Assembly (NCBI RefSeq): GCF_014137975.1
Contig: NZ_JACGWZ010000004.1
Location: forward strand, 124,001-188,000
Direction of reading: 5' to 3'
Length of the DNA: 64,000 bases
Source: Halosaccharopolyspora lacisalsi
GTDB taxonomy: Bacteria; Actinomycetota; Actinomycetes; Mycobacteriales; Pseudonocardiaceae
Shown: piece by piece, positions 1 through 8,860 of the stretch
Position numbering within the stretch: the stretch's first letter is position 1
How the letters are laid out: the number at the start of each line of letters is the position of its first letter
Notes under the pieces: generated by a model
Told to the model about the DNA's origin: nothing
The model's database searches: none
Seen by the model: only the letters and a program-made list of their open reading frames with translations
Position numbers and translations under genes: made by a program

Positions 1-647
1 AGGCCGGCGCTGTCGAGGTCGAAGGGAATCTGTTCGGTCTCACCGGAACGAACGTCGAAAAACAGGGCGTGTGCCTCGGTACAGGCCAGCGATGCCGTCT
101 GGTCCAGGAGTCCGGTCGGAGCTCCCGCGAACTCGTTCTCGGCGCGCTGGGCCCACCGGGCGACCTCGAAAAGACCGGGAGCATCGGTACCGTCGCGTCC
201 GTAGCCGGCGATGTCGAGCAGCGCCAGCGCCGTCGCGCATTCCAGTGCGGCGGAGGAGGACAGTCCCGCCCCCGTCGGGACGTCGCCGACGATGACCAGT
301 TCGGCTCCCGGCAACGCCACACCGGCCTCGCCGAGCACCCAGGCCACGCCCGCGGGATAGGTGGCCCAACCCCGGACAGCTCCGGGAGCGAGATCGTCGA
401 GGGCGATCGGCTCCGACCGTTGCAATCGCCCGTCGTCACCCACGGTCGCCATCGAAAGCAGCCCGTCCGTCCTGGCCGCCACCGCCACCGCTGTGCGGTG
501 CGGCAGCGCGAACGGGAGCACGAACCCGTCGTTGTAGTCGGTGTGCTCGCCGATCAGGTTCACTCGGCCGGGAGCCGACCAGACCCTGTCGGGGGCGTGT
601 CCGTGCTCCTCGGAGAAGGCCTTCGCCGCGCGTGCGCCCGCGCTCAT
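1..647 (-). CDS. galK: galactokinase, 3' end cut by window edge
   Basis: ATP-dependent phosphorylation of galactose to galactose-1-phosphate (Leloir pathway, cytoplasm). About 215 N-terminal residues are visible. They include the galactokinase signature at residues 27-40 (GRVNLIGEHTDYND) and the GHMP-kinase ATP loop at about 124-136 (PTGAGLSSSAALE). The ATG overlaps the stop of the upstream ideR gene as ATGA, so the two are translationally linked and probably one operon. The C-terminal third lies outside the window, so intactness cannot be judged. Identification rests on the two motifs and is secure for the GHMP/galactokinase family. Confidence 0.93.
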   Translation of the reverse strand, partial: MSAGARAAKAFSEEHGHAPDRVWSAPGRVNLIGEHTDYNDGFVLPFALPHRTAVAVAARTDGLLSMATVGDDGRLQRSEPIALDDLAPGAVRGWATYPAGVAWVLGEAGVALPGAELVIVGDVPTGAGLSSSAALECATALALLDIAGYGRDGTDAPGLFEVARWAQRAENEFAGAPTGLLDQTASLACTEAHALFFDVRSGETEQIPFDLDSAG

Positions 648-1339
648 CGAGACCGGACCAGAAGTGCGTGGGCGATGGTCGGTGGCAATTGCGTACTGCC
701 CTCGCTGCCTCGTACTTCGATGGGTTTGTTCGTGCCGACCACCGAGACGATGTCGATGTCGCTGCCCGGCACGACGCCGACGCTCTTGAGCTCACTCATC
801 AGATCGGGATCCAGCTGTACGTGCTCGGCAATACGGCATACCAGGGCACGGCCACCACCGTGGCGGGCGATCTCGTCGACACGCTGCAGGTCGACCTCGG
901 CGGGAGGGGCGGGTTCACCGACGCCCAACTCGTCCAGACCGGGAATCGGGTTGCCGTAGGGCGAGGTCTTCGGGTTGCTCATCAGGGTGACCAGTTTGAC
1001 CTCCACGGCCTCACTCATCACGTGCTCCCACCGACACGCCTCGCTGTGGACGTGCTCCCACTCGAGGCCGATGACATCGACCAGGAGTCGTTCGGCCAAC
1101 CGGTGCCTGCGCATGACCTCGATCGCCCGCGCGCGACCCGATTTGGTGAGTTCCAGGTGGCGATCCTCGGCGACGGACAGTAGTCCGTCCCGCTCCATGC
1201 GAGCTACTGTCTGACTCACCGTCGGCCCGCTCTGCTCCAACCGCTCCGAAATTCGGGCGCGGAGTGGAACGACGCCTTCCTCCTCGAGTTCGTAGATGGT
1301 TTTCAGGTACATCTCGGTGGTATCGATGAGATCGTTCAC
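644..1339 (-). CDS. ideR: iron-dependent transcriptional repressor IdeR (DtxR family)
   Basis: Fe(II)-dependent master repressor of siderophore and iron-storage genes. It has 231 residues, the usual IdeR length. The N-terminal winged helix covers about 1-70, followed by a dimerisation/metal domain and a C-terminal SH3-like domain from about 150. All the residues I recall as IdeR metal ligands are at the expected numbers when GTG is residue 1: Met10, His79, Glu83, His98, Cys102, Glu105 and His106. The GTG start was chosen because GGGGAG lies 6-7 bases upstream and because the protein then begins VNDLIDTTEMYL, as in mycobacterial IdeR. A much longer in-frame extension exists upstream but has no support. 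It overlaps galK by 4 bases, which is an unusual partner for ideR. Confidence 0.95.
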   Translation of the reverse strand: MNDLIDTTEMYLKTIYELEEEGVVPLRARISERLEQSGPTVSQTVARMERDGLLSVAEDRHLELTKSGRARAIEVMRRHRLAERLLVDVIGLEWEHVHSEACRWEHVMSEAVEVKLVTLMSNPKTSPYGNPIPGLDELGVGEPAPPAEVDLQRVDEIARHGGGRALVCRIAEHVQLDPDLMSELKSVGVVPGSDIDIVSVVGTNKPIEVRGSEGSTQLPPTIAHALLVRSR

Positions 1340-1367
1340 GCTGGCTCCCCATTCAGTCCACTTCTCA

Positions 1368-1373
1368 ATGCTA
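1368..1373 (-). promoter_or_regulatory. possible -10 element for ideR
   Basis: On the minus strand TAGCAT lies about 30 bases before the ideR GTG. A TGAC-containing -35-like element sits 18-19 bases further upstream. The match is modest, so this is an inference from position and consensus only. Confidence 0.3.
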
Positions 1374-1441
1374 GCCGTACCGGGCGACAACCGGTCACTG
1401 CCCACGTCCCGCTTTCGATCACCGTGCAGGAAGGCGACACC

Positions 1442-2293
1442 ATGAGTCCTTTGATCACCACAAACGAGCTGGCCGGGATGTTGCGTCGAGAATCGTCGCC
1501 GACGGTGCTGGACGTTCGCTGGAGGCTGCAGGGCCCACCGGGTCGCCAGGACTATGAACGGGGTCACCTGCCCGGAGCGGTGTTCGTGGATCTGGACACA
1601 GAGCTGGCCGCGCCCTCCTCCGGAGGGGGACGCCATCCGTTGCCCGAGGCTGATGCGCTCGAAGTGACGCTGCGTCGCGCAGGAGTCGACTCGACCCTGC
1701 CGGTCGTGATCTACGACGACGGGGACGGATCGGCGGCGGCTCGGGCCTGGTGGCTGCTGCGCTGGGCCGGACACGGCCAGGTGGCGGTACTCGACGGTGG
1801 GTACGCCGCCTGGGTGGCCGAGGACAGGCCGGTCACCCAGGAACAACCGCGGCCCGCACCGAGCGATTTTCGGGTCGAGCCGGGACAGCTTCCGGTGGTG
1901 GAGGCGGAAGGGGCGGCCCGACTGGCTCGCGAGGGCCTGTTGTTGGACGCGCGGGCCCCGGAGCGGTACCGGGGTGCTCACGAACCGATGGACCCCAGAC
2001 CCGGCCATGTCCCGGGAGCGGTCAACGCGCCCTTCGCCGAACACGTGAACTCCGCGGGCCGCTGGCGTTCTCCCGCCGAGCTCGCCGATCGGTTCGCGGA
2101 CCTGGGGGTGACCGGTGACACGCCCGTCGGCGCGTACTGCGGTTCGGGCGTGACCGCGTGTTCGGTGATCCTGGCCCTGGAACAGGCCGGTGTCAGTGGC
2201 CCGGACAACCCGCCACGGCTGTACGCCGGTTCGTGGTCGGACTGGGTTTCCGATCCCCGGCGCTCGGCGGCCACGGGGGAGCAGCCGGGATGA
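1442..2293 (+). CDS. sulfurtransferase, tandem rhodanese domains (SseA-like)
   Basis: Thiosulfate or 3-mercaptopyruvate sulfurtransferase of 283 residues with two rhodanese domains. The N-terminal domain (about 5-130) has an Asp-rich loop (YDDGDG) in place of the active cysteine and is structural. The C-terminal domain (about 150-283) carries the catalytic Cys233 in the loop CGSGVT. That loop resembles the mercaptopyruvate/CGSGVT class, but substrate choice is not certain. ATG 1442 is preceded by GGAAGG at a spacing of about 8; an in-frame GTG 18 bases upstream has no ribosome site. It is divergent from ideR across about 100 bases and may share a control region with it. Confidence 0.9.
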   Translation: MSPLITTNELAGMLRRESSPTVLDVRWRLQGPPGRQDYERGHLPGAVFVDLDTELAAPSSGGGRHPLPEADALEVTLRRAGVDSTLPVVIYDDGDGSAAARAWWLLRWAGHGQVAVLDGGYAAWVAEDRPVTQEQPRPAPSDFRVEPGQLPVVEAEGAARLAREGLLLDARAPERYRGAHEPMDPRPGHVPGAVNAPFAEHVNSAGRWRSPAELADRFADLGVTGDTPVGAYCGSGVTACSVILALEQAGVSGPDNPPRLYAGSWSDWVSDPRRSAATGEQPG

Positions 2294-2355
2294 ACGCGCA
2301 CTCGTGCTGGGTCGAGCGGCTGTGTGGAACGGCACAAGAAAGGTAGCGTCTCCCC

Positions 2356-3531
2356 ATGGGCAGTGAGTGCGCGGTGTTCTGGGACGAGTCGGTTCTCGGG
2401 TACGACCTCGGAGGCGAACACCCGCTGCATCCCGTTCGGTTGGATTTGACCATGCGGCTGGCGCGCTCGCTGGGCGTGCTGGACGGCGTCGAACCGGTAG
2501 TACCTTCGCAGGCCACCGACCAGGACCTCGAGCGAGTGCACCGCCCCGACTACATCGACGCCGTTCGTTCGGCCCCCACGGTGGGTCCGGAGGTCGGCCA
2601 CGGGTTGGGGACGGCCGACAATCCGATCTTCGATCGGATGCACGAGGCGTCCGCACTGATCGCCGGTGGCTCTCGCGGGGCCGCTCAGGAGATCGTGTCC
2701 GGTCGGGCCGAGCGGGCGATCAGCATCTCGGGTGGTCTGCATCACGCCATGAGTGATCACGCCGCGGGTTTCTGCATCTACAACGACTGTGCCGTGGCCA
2801 TCGCCTGGATGTTGGAGCAGGGCTTCGAACGCATCGCCTACCTCGATATCGACGTTCATCACGGTGACGGTGTGCAGGCCGCGTTCGAATCCGATCCCCG
2901 AGTGCTGACGATCTCGTTGCACCAGCACCCCCGTACGTTGTGGCCGGGTACCGGTAGCGCGGGCGAGTGCGGTCCCCCCGATGCGGCGGGACGGTCGGTG
3001 AACGTCGCGTTGCCCCCGGGCACCGACGACGCAGGGTGGCAGCGTGCCGCACACGCCATCGTGCCGTCGCTGTTGGACTCGTTTCGCCCGCAGGTGCTGG
3101 TAACCCAGTGTGGTGCGGATCCGCATCGGGAGGATCCGCTGGCCGATCTCGCCCTGTCGGTGGATGGTCAACGCAGTATCTACCGAACTCTGCGGGAATG
3201 GTCCCAGCGATACGCGGGGGGGAAGTGGCTCGTACTCGGAGGGGGTGGCTACTCGCTGTTCCGGGTGGTCCCACGCGCGTGGACGCATCTGTTGGCCACG
3301 GTGCTGGATGCCGATCTCGCCCCCGAGACGACCCTGCCGGCGGATTGGATGGCGCACGCCGCCCGAGTGGCCGGTAACACACCTCTGCCCACTTCGATGA
3401 GCGACGGCTACGACAGCTCCTTCGTACCGTGGGACGGTGTGACTCACTCATCGGTGGACACCGCTATCCGCGACACTCGCCAGGCCGTGTTCCCCCTGCA
3501 CGGCCTCGACCCGTTCGACAGTCGTGACTGA
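2356..3531 (+). CDS. acuC: AcuC-type protein deacetylase (histone deacetylase superfamily)
   Basis: Zinc-dependent deacylase of 391 residues. In Bacillus, AcuC removes acetyl groups from acetyl-CoA synthetase lysines. Class I/II HDAC signatures are present: HHAMSDHAAGF around 129-139, the DIDVHHGDG zinc motif at 164-172 (Asp166, His168 as ligands), a further Asp in QCGADPHREDPL near 255, and the glycine-rich loop with the transition-state tyrosine (GGGGYS near 298). The 3' end overlaps the next gene by 8 bases. That gene encodes a GNAT-type lysine acetyltransferase, so eraser and writer are probably co-translated. Confidence 0.93.
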   Translation: MGSECAVFWDESVLGYDLGGEHPLHPVRLDLTMRLARSLGVLDGVEPVVPSQATDQDLERVHRPDYIDAVRSAPTVGPEVGHGLGTADNPIFDRMHEASALIAGGSRGAAQEIVSGRAERAISISGGLHHAMSDHAAGFCIYNDCAVAIAWMLEQGFERIAYLDIDVHHGDGVQAAFESDPRVLTISLHQHPRTLWPGTGSAGECGPPDAAGRSVNVALPPGTDDAGWQRAAHAIVPSLLDSFRPQVLVTQCGADPHREDPLADLALSVDGQRSIYRTLREWSQRYAGGKWLVLGGGGYSLFRVVPRAWTHLLATVLDADLAPETTLPADWMAHAARVAGNTPLPTSMSDGYDSSFVPWDGVTHSSVDTAIRDTRQAVFPLHGLDPFDSRD

Positions 3532-6214
3532 GAGGTCGGCATTGGACGGAGACAGTCAGCAACCGCAGCCGGAGGGATATCCACGTCGGTGGGAAGCCGA
3601 TGTGGTGCTCTCCGATGGTGGGACGGTCCATGTTCGCCCGATCACGCCGCAGGACGCCGATCAGATCGTGGCGTTTCACGGCAGGCTCAGCGACCGGACA
3701 CGGTATTTCCGCTACTTCGGAGCCTATCCGCGGATGCCGCGCCGCGACGTCGAACGCTTCAGCCAGGTCGACTACGTCAACCGGGTCGCGCTGGTGGCGT
3801 TGCTCGGCGACGAGATCGTAGCGGTCGGACGCTTCGACCGACTCGATGAGCAGGACTCCGCCGAAGTGGCTTTCGTGGTCCGGGACGACCACCAGGGACG
3901 AGGACTGGGCTCGATCCTGCTGGAGCATCTCGCCGCTGCGGCCAGGGAGTGTGGCCTGGGCCGGTTCGTGGCCGAGGTGCTGGCGGACAACTCCCAGATG
4001 GTGCGTGTCTTCCGCGACGCCGGTTACCAGGTCACGCGCGCGATGGAGGAAGGTGTGGTGCACCTCGAGTTCCCGCTGGACCTCACCGAGGAGTCCCTGG
4101 AGGTGTCCAGGGGGCGGGAGCAGGCCGCTGAGGCCCGCAGCGTGCACAACCTGTTGCACCCGCGATCGGTGGCGGTGATCGGTGCCTCCACGGACTCCTC
4201 CAAGATCGGCCACGCTGTACTGACCAATCTGTTGACGGCCGAGTTCGCCGGTCCCGTCTATCCGGTCAACCCGGAGCACCGGTCCGTGCGCGGGGTTCGC
4301 GCCTACTCCTCGGTGCTGGACATTCCCGACGAGGTCGATCTCGCCGTGGTGGCGATTCCCGCCTCGGGCATCGAGGAGGTCCTCGACGCGTGTCTGACCA
4401 AGGCGGTCAAGGCGTTGGTGATCGTCAGCGCCGGATTCAGCGAGGCGGGGGTGTCCGGTCGCGACGTGGAAAGCCGGATGGTGCATGCCGCACGAGTGCA
4501 CGGGATGCGGGTGGTGGGACCGAACGCCCTGGGAGTGGTCAACACCGACCCCGCCTGCCAGTTGAACGCGAGCTTGGCCCCCCAGTTGCCCGGTGGGGGA
4601 CGTACGGGGTTCTTCAGCCAGTCGGGGGCGCTGGGGGTGGCGATTCTGGCAACGGCCACCGAGCGTGGTTTGGGGTTGTCCACGTTCGTCTCGGCCGGCA
4701 ACCGTGCCGATGTGTCCGGCAACGACCTGCTGCAGTACTGGCAGACGGATCCTCGCACGGATGTGGTGCTGCTGTACCTGGAGTCCTTCGGCAATCCTCG
4801 CAAGTTCGCTCGGCTCGCCCGCAGGCTCGCTCGCACGAAACCCATCGTGGCGGTGAAGTCGGGGCGCAACGCGGTCCGTGCCGGCCTGGCCGCCACCTCG
4901 GTGCAGGTGGACGAGGCCAGTGTGCAGGCGCTGTTCGACCAGGCCGGCGTGATTCGCGTGGATTCGGTGGCGCAGATGTTCGACACCGCCCTGCTCCTGG
5001 CGCATCAGCCGCTTCCGCTCGGTGAGCGGCTCGCCGTGGTCGGCAACTCGTCGGCACTGGGGATGCTGGCCGCCGATGTCGCTCTGGACCAGGGGCTGCA
5101 CCTGGCGGCCGAACCCGTGGACGTGGGAGCGGCGGCGGCACCGGAGGAGTTCGCCGCCGCGGTGCGCGCGGCAGCCCTGCGTGATGACGTCGATGCGCTG
5201 GTGACGGTGTTCGCTCCACCGGTGCCGGTACCGGGTGCCCGCTATGCACGGGCGATCCGGGAAGCACTCCAGGAGGCGGAGACGATCTCGTCCAAGCCGG
5301 TCGTGACCACCTTCTTGGCGGCGGAGGGAGTGCCCGACGAGCTCGCGGTGCCAGGCCGGGAGGAAAGTGCCGGTTGGGGCTCGGTGCCGTCGTATCCCAG
5401 CCCGGAGAGAGCTGTGCTGGCGTTGGCACGCGTCACCCGGTACGCGAAGTGGCGCGCCGCTCCGCAGGGTGAGTTTCGGCGTCCCGACGACGTCGACCGT
5501 GATCGGGCGTGTGAACTGGTGGAAGAGTGGCTGAATGAGGGGCAGGGCAAGCTCGCCGACGAACGCGTGGTGCGGTTGCTCGGCTGCTACGGCATCGATG
5601 TCGTGCCCTTTCGCTTGGTCACCGACGCCGAGCAGGCTGTCGCGGTGGCTGAGGAACTGGGGTTTCCCGTCGTACTGAAGTCGGCCAGCCAACGGTTGCG
5701 GCACCGTACCGACCTCGTCGGCGTCCGGCTCGATCTCGCGGTTCCCGACGTGGTTCGGCAGGCTTACCAGGATCTGTGGCGGATATCCGGGGTCGAGGAC
5801 GTTTACGTGCAACGGATGGCGCCGAAGGGGAACTCGTGCGTGGTCAGCCTGATGGACGACCCCTCGTTCGGCACGCTCGTGTCGTTCGGTCTCTCGGGCG
5901 TGGCCAGTGATCTGCTCGGGGACCGTGCCTACCGGGCGGTCCCCCTCTCCGACGTGGATGTTTCCGCGCTCGTGCGCGCCCCCAGGGCGGCACCGTTGCT
6001 GACCGGGTATCGGGGTGGCCAACCCGCTGATCTCGAGGCGCTGGAGGACCTCGTGTGGCGGGTGGCGACGTTGGCCGAGGACCTGCCGGAAATCCGGGAG
6101 TTGACGTTGGAGCCGGTGCTGGCCTCGGCGAGCGGGGCCTACGTGTCCGGTGCCGTTCTCGGCATCGGGCCTTCCGGGACTTCACCGGACACCGGACCGA
6201 GGCGATTGCGCTGA
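3524..6214 (+). CDS. Pat-type protein lysine acetyltransferase: GNAT fused to NDP-forming acyl-CoA synthetase-like domains
   Basis: An 896-residue fusion. Residues about 20-195 are a GNAT acetyltransferase (DHQGRGLGSILLEHL is the acetyl-CoA P-loop). About 205-330 form a CoA-binding Rossmann domain (VAVIGAS). About 340-500 is a succinyl-CoA-ligase-like domain with SQSG. About 660-885 is an ATP-grasp domain. In active ADP-forming acetyl-CoA synthetases a phospho-histidine lies in SHTG after KSGR. Here the equivalent stretch (about 441-475, KSGRNAVRAGLAATSVQVDE) has no histidine, so the synthetase part is probably a ligand-sensing or structural module, as in Pat enzymes. The GTG start overlaps acuC by 8 bases. 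The likely substrate is acetyl-CoA synthetase, by family analogy. Confidence 0.9.
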   Translation: MTERSALDGDSQQPQPEGYPRRWEADVVLSDGGTVHVRPITPQDADQIVAFHGRLSDRTRYFRYFGAYPRMPRRDVERFSQVDYVNRVALVALLGDEIVAVGRFDRLDEQDSAEVAFVVRDDHQGRGLGSILLEHLAAAARECGLGRFVAEVLADNSQMVRVFRDAGYQVTRAMEEGVVHLEFPLDLTEESLEVSRGREQAAEARSVHNLLHPRSVAVIGASTDSSKIGHAVLTNLLTAEFAGPVYPVNPEHRSVRGVRAYSSVLDIPDEVDLAVVAIPASGIEEVLDACLTKAVKALVIVSAGFSEAGVSGRDVESRMVHAARVHGMRVVGPNALGVVNTDPACQLNASLAPQLPGGGRTGFFSQSGALGVAILATATERGLGLSTFVSAGNRADVSGNDLLQYWQTDPRTDVVLLYLESFGNPRKFARLARRLARTKPIVAVKSGRNAVRAGLAATSVQVDEASVQALFDQAGVIRVDSVAQMFDTALLLAHQPLPLGERLAVVGNSSALGMLAADVALDQGLHLAAEPVDVGAAAAPEEFAAAVRAAALRDDVDALVTVFAPPVPVPGARYARAIREALQEAETISSKPVVTTFLAAEGVPDELAVPGREESAGWGSVPSYPSPERAVLALARVTRYAKWRAAPQGEFRRPDDVDRDRACELVEEWLNEGQGKLADERVVRLLGCYGIDVVPFRLVTDAEQAVAVAEELGFPVVLKSASQRLRHRTDLVGVRLDLAVPDVVRQAYQDLWRISGVEDVYVQRMAPKGNSCVVSLMDDPSFGTLVSFGLSGVASDLLGDRAYRAVPLSDVDVSALVRAPRAAPLLTGYRGGQPADLEALEDLVWRVATLAEDLPEIRELTLEPVLASASGAYVSGAVLGIGPSGTSPDTGPRRLR

Positions 6215-6302
6215 TCGAGGCCCTGCCCACGACGCGGAGTCGAGGTCCGGATGGGTGTGCCGAATCTGCAACCCGGCAGGGGGGACTTCCCGTCTTCGGG
6301 GC

Positions 6303-6773
6303 ATGAGACGCCTATACACCGCAGTAGGCGCGGGCGCCCTGCTTTTAGCGGTAGCAGCCTGCGCTGACAAGCAACCGGAAGTGGGCTTCGGGGGGCAGCC
6401 GCCGGCTCCGCCTCCGAGCAAGGAGGCACCGACGAAACCGGTCAAGCCTAAGCCCGTCGAACAGCGCGAGCAGGTACCCGCCGCGTCCGTCGAAGCCCAG
6501 CTCCCGGAGGGCTATCCGCGCCAGGTGTGGACCCAGAACGAGGGCACCGTCGTGGTGGCCACGGGACAGGAAGGCGGTTGCAGCAGGGTCCACGCCGAAG
6601 TCGCCCGGGAGAACACACGTCGGGTCACCGTCGTCCTCGTCGAGGAAATTCCACAGCAACCTCAGATGTGCACCATGGATATCCGGTATCCCGAGGTCGC
6701 GGCCAAGCTGGACGCTCCGTTGGGTAAGCGCACGATCGTCCTGCAACAGCGTGATGTGAAGGTGCCGAAGTAG
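6303..6773 (+). CDS. small secreted lipoprotein, unknown function
   Basis: A 156-residue predicted lipoprotein. The start begins MRRLYTAVGAG, with a hydrophobic core and the lipobox VAAC ending at Cys20. A proline/lysine-rich spacer (about 32-60) would cross the cell wall. The globular part (about 65-150) has two further cysteines (GGCSR and QMCTM) that could form a disulfide. An in-frame region upstream of this ATG has no signal-peptide character, so the internal start was chosen. I do not recognise the fold. A strong hairpin follows at once, so it is the last gene of its transcript. Confidence 0.75.
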   Translation: MRRLYTAVGAGALLLAVAACADKQPEVGFGGQPPAPPPSKEAPTKPVKPKPVEQREQVPAASVEAQLPEGYPRQVWTQNEGTVVVATGQEGGCSRVHAEVARENTRRVTVVLVEEIPQQPQMCTMDIRYPEVAAKLDAPLGKRTIVLQQRDVKVPK

Positions 6774-7087
6774 CCACATCCCCGCGTGAGAACGAGCGCG
6801 GTGCTTCTCCCGCAGGAGGCGGTCCTCCTGCGGGAGAAACGCGTCGTTTCGGGAGGCGTCCCGCCGGCCGGAGCCGTTCGAGGTAGGCGTCCTCCGACTT
6901 GATGTCGGAAACGAACGGGACCGGCGGGACTGCTCGGTACCGTGCCTCCCGCCCGCGGCGTACCCGGTTGATTTTCGTGCCCGGTCCGCGGCGGATATAT
7001 CCGGGGGAGGCCGGTAGCGCTGTAGTGTGAGCTGCGAGGCGGGCACACTCGTGATACGAGAGTGAAGAGCCGAGGAGGGTGCGTTCC
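6774..7087. other. intergenic region, 314 bases
   Basis: It contains the hairpin terminator of the lipoprotein gene and, towards its right end, the Shine-Dalgarno GAGGAGGG of the phosphatase gene (7072-7079). No further gene, repeat or convincing promoter pair was recognised. Confidence 0.6.
6805..6838 (+). terminator. intrinsic-type terminator after the lipoprotein gene
   Basis: A perfect 15-bp stem (6805-6819 with 6824-6838) closes a CGGT tetraloop about 30 bases after the stop. No U-tract follows, as is common for actinobacterial hairpin terminators. Confidence 0.75.
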
Positions 7088-7816
7088 ATGACAGAACAGG
7101 CGACGAACATCCCCGACGAGTTGGTGAACCTCCGTGACCTGGGTGGCCTGCCCACCGAGGACGAGGAAGTCACCGCTACAGGGGTGCTGTATCGCAGTGA
7201 CGCTCCCCACTACGGGGACTGCGCACCGGAGGGGATGGCGCAGTGGCCGCCTGCAGCGGTAGTCGACTTGAGGGACAGCGCCGAGCTGAAGGCTGACAGG
7301 CATCCGTTGACAGGGTTGAGCACGGTTTACTCGGTTCCGGTGTTGGAAGGCCTGCGGAGCTCTCCGGACGAGGAATGGCTGAGCTTGAGCGCTCTGTACG
7401 AGTACATCCTCGAATACGCCCCGGGAAGGATCCTGGAGATCTTCCGCATCGCGGTGGAAACCGAGGGCCCGGTCTTGCTGCACTGCGCGGCGGGCAAGGA
7501 TCGCACCGGAGTGGCTTCCGCCTTGTTGCTCCGCACCGCCGGGGTGCGCCCGGACGCCATCGTCGCCGACTACGTGCGGACCGACCGCAATATGTACCGC
7601 GTGTTGCAGCGGCTCGATCAAGCACCCGCCCTACCTCCCGGTGTCGAAGAAGAGGCGGTCAAGGAACTGATCTCGGCACCGACGGAGGCCATCGAAACGG
7701 TGTTGAACGAACTCGACGGCAGCGAGGGGGGCGCCACGGGGTGGCTGCTCGCTCAGGGAGCCACCAGCGCCGAGATCGAGCGGTGGCGGGCGCGTTTCGT
7801 GAACACCATGCCCTGA
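7088..7816 (+). CDS. protein-tyrosine / dual-specificity phosphatase (Y_phosphatase3 type)
   Basis: A 242-residue cytoplasmic phosphatase. The C-x5-R catalytic loop HCAAGKDRTG carries nucleophile Cys133 and Arg139. The N-terminal NLRDLGG motif is characteristic of the PtpB/Y_phosphatase3 group, which removes phosphate from phosphotyrosine, phosphothreonine or phosphoinositides. ATG 7088 has GAGGAGGG 8 bases upstream; the in-frame GTG at 7079 would overlap that site and was rejected. It stands alone between a terminator and the convergent sigB gene. The physiological substrate is unknown. Confidence 0.88.
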   Translation: MTEQATNIPDELVNLRDLGGLPTEDEEVTATGVLYRSDAPHYGDCAPEGMAQWPPAAVVDLRDSAELKADRHPLTGLSTVYSVPVLEGLRSSPDEEWLSLSALYEYILEYAPGRILEIFRIAVETEGPVLLHCAAGKDRTGVASALLLRTAGVRPDAIVADYVRTDRNMYRVLQRLDQAPALPPGVEEEAVKELISAPTEAIETVLNELDGSEGGATGWLLAQGATSAEIERWRARFVNTMP

Positions 7817-7849
7817 CGGCCTTCCCCACGCGTGGTGAAGGATCTTCGT

Positions 7850-7882
7850 GCGGCCCAAGGACACCCGGTGCCCTTGGGCCGC
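7850..7882. terminator. bidirectional hairpin between phosphatase gene and sigB
   Basis: An 11-bp perfect stem (7850-7860 with 7872-7882) and an 11-base loop lie between two convergent genes. The position suits termination of both. Confidence 0.65.
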
Positions 7883-7888
7883 GAAGTC

Positions 7889-8860
7889 TCAGCTCGCGTA
7901 GGAGCGCAGCCGGGCCGCTCGGTCACCCTGACGCAGCTTGGACATGACCTCGCGTTCTATCTGCCGGACACGTTCCCGGGAGAGGCCGAAGGCCTTCCCG
8001 ATCTGGTCCAGTGTGCGCGGCTGGCCGTCTTCCAGTCCGTAGCGCATCCGGATGACCTGCTGTTCGCGCTCCTCCAGCGTGCCCAGTACACGACGCAGGT
8101 CGTCCTGGAGGAGACCGGAGATGACGGCGTTCTCGGCGTCGGCGGCCTCGGCGTCCTCGATGAAGTCCCCGAGCGGTGCGTCCTCCTCGGCGCCCACCGG
8201 CATGTCCAGGCTCACCGGGTCGCGGGAGTGGTCCATCAGGTCGAGGACCTTCTCCACGGGCAGGCCTGCCTCACCGGCGATCTCCTCGTCGGTGGCTTCG
8301 CGGCCCAGCTTCTGGTGCAGGTCCCGCTTGATCCTGGCCAGCTTGTTCACCTGCTCGACGAGGTGAACGGGCAGGCGGATCGTGCGACTCTGGTCGGCCA
8401 TGCCGCGGGTGATGGCCTGGCGGATCCACCAAGTGGCGTAGGTGGAGAACTTGTAGCCCTTGGTGTAGTCGAACTTCTCCACGGCGCGGATGAGGCCGAG
8501 GTTGCCCTCCTGGATCAGGTCCAGCAGCGGCATACCGCGTCCGGTGTAACGCTTGGCGAGGCTGACGACCAGGCGCAGGTTGGCCTCCATCAGGTGGTCC
8601 TTGGCCACCTGGCCGTCCCGGACCACCGCGTTCAGGTCGCTGCGGTGCTGGCGGGACAGTTCTTCGGAGGTATCCAGCTTGTGCTTGGCGAAGACTCCGG
8701 CCTCGATGCGCTTGGCGAGATCGACTTCCTGCTGTGCGCTCAGCAGTGCCGTGCGCCCGATGCCGTTGAGGTAGACCCGTACGAGATCGGCGGAAGGCCC
8801 CTGGTTGTCGAGGTCCGCTTCGGTGGTGACGTCCGGGGTGGCGGTCTGCGGGACGGTCAT
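7889..8860 (-). CDS. sigB: RNA polymerase sigma factor SigB (group 2, principal-like)
   Basis: A 323-residue sigma-70 factor without the long N-terminal extension of SigA. It contains region 1.2 ([12 protein letters not shown]), regions 2.1-2.4 ([14 protein letters not shown] through [10 protein letters not shown]), region 3, and region 4 with the helix-turn-helix [21 protein letters not shown]. It corresponds to mycobacterial SigB, a non-essential stationary-phase and stress sigma factor. ATG 8860 has GGGAGGGAGC just upstream. An ECF-type promoter is readable about 240 bases upstream. About 180 bases encoding region 2 are nearly identical in DNA to the same part of sigA. Confidence 0.93.
   Translation of the reverse strand: MTVPQTATPDVTTEADLDNQGPSADLVRVYLNGIGRTALLSAQQEVDLAKRIEAGVFAKHKLDTSEELSRQHRSDLNAVVRDGQVAKDHLMEANLRLVVSLAKRYTGRGMPLLDLIQEGNLGLIRAVEKFDYTKGYKFSTYATWWIRQAITRGMADQSRTIRLPVHLVEQVNKLARIKRDLHQKLGREATDEEIAGEAGLPVEKVLDLMDHSRDPVSLDMPVGAEEDAPLGDFIEDAEAADAENAVISGLLQDDLRRVLGTLEEREQQVIRMRYGLEDGQPRTLDQIGKAFGLSRERVRQIEREVMSKLRQGDRAARLRSYAS

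Noticed and set aside
1340-2656. Upstream extension of ideR on the minus strand
   Set aside because: It crosses the intact rhodanese gene in antisense, has no ribosome site, and ideR has a normal-length start with GGGGAG at 1339.
3464-6022. Long open frame antisense to the acetyltransferase gene
   Set aside because: It is a by-product of high GC third positions in the real gene. The translation is Arg/His-rich with no family motif, and the plus-strand gene has clear domains.
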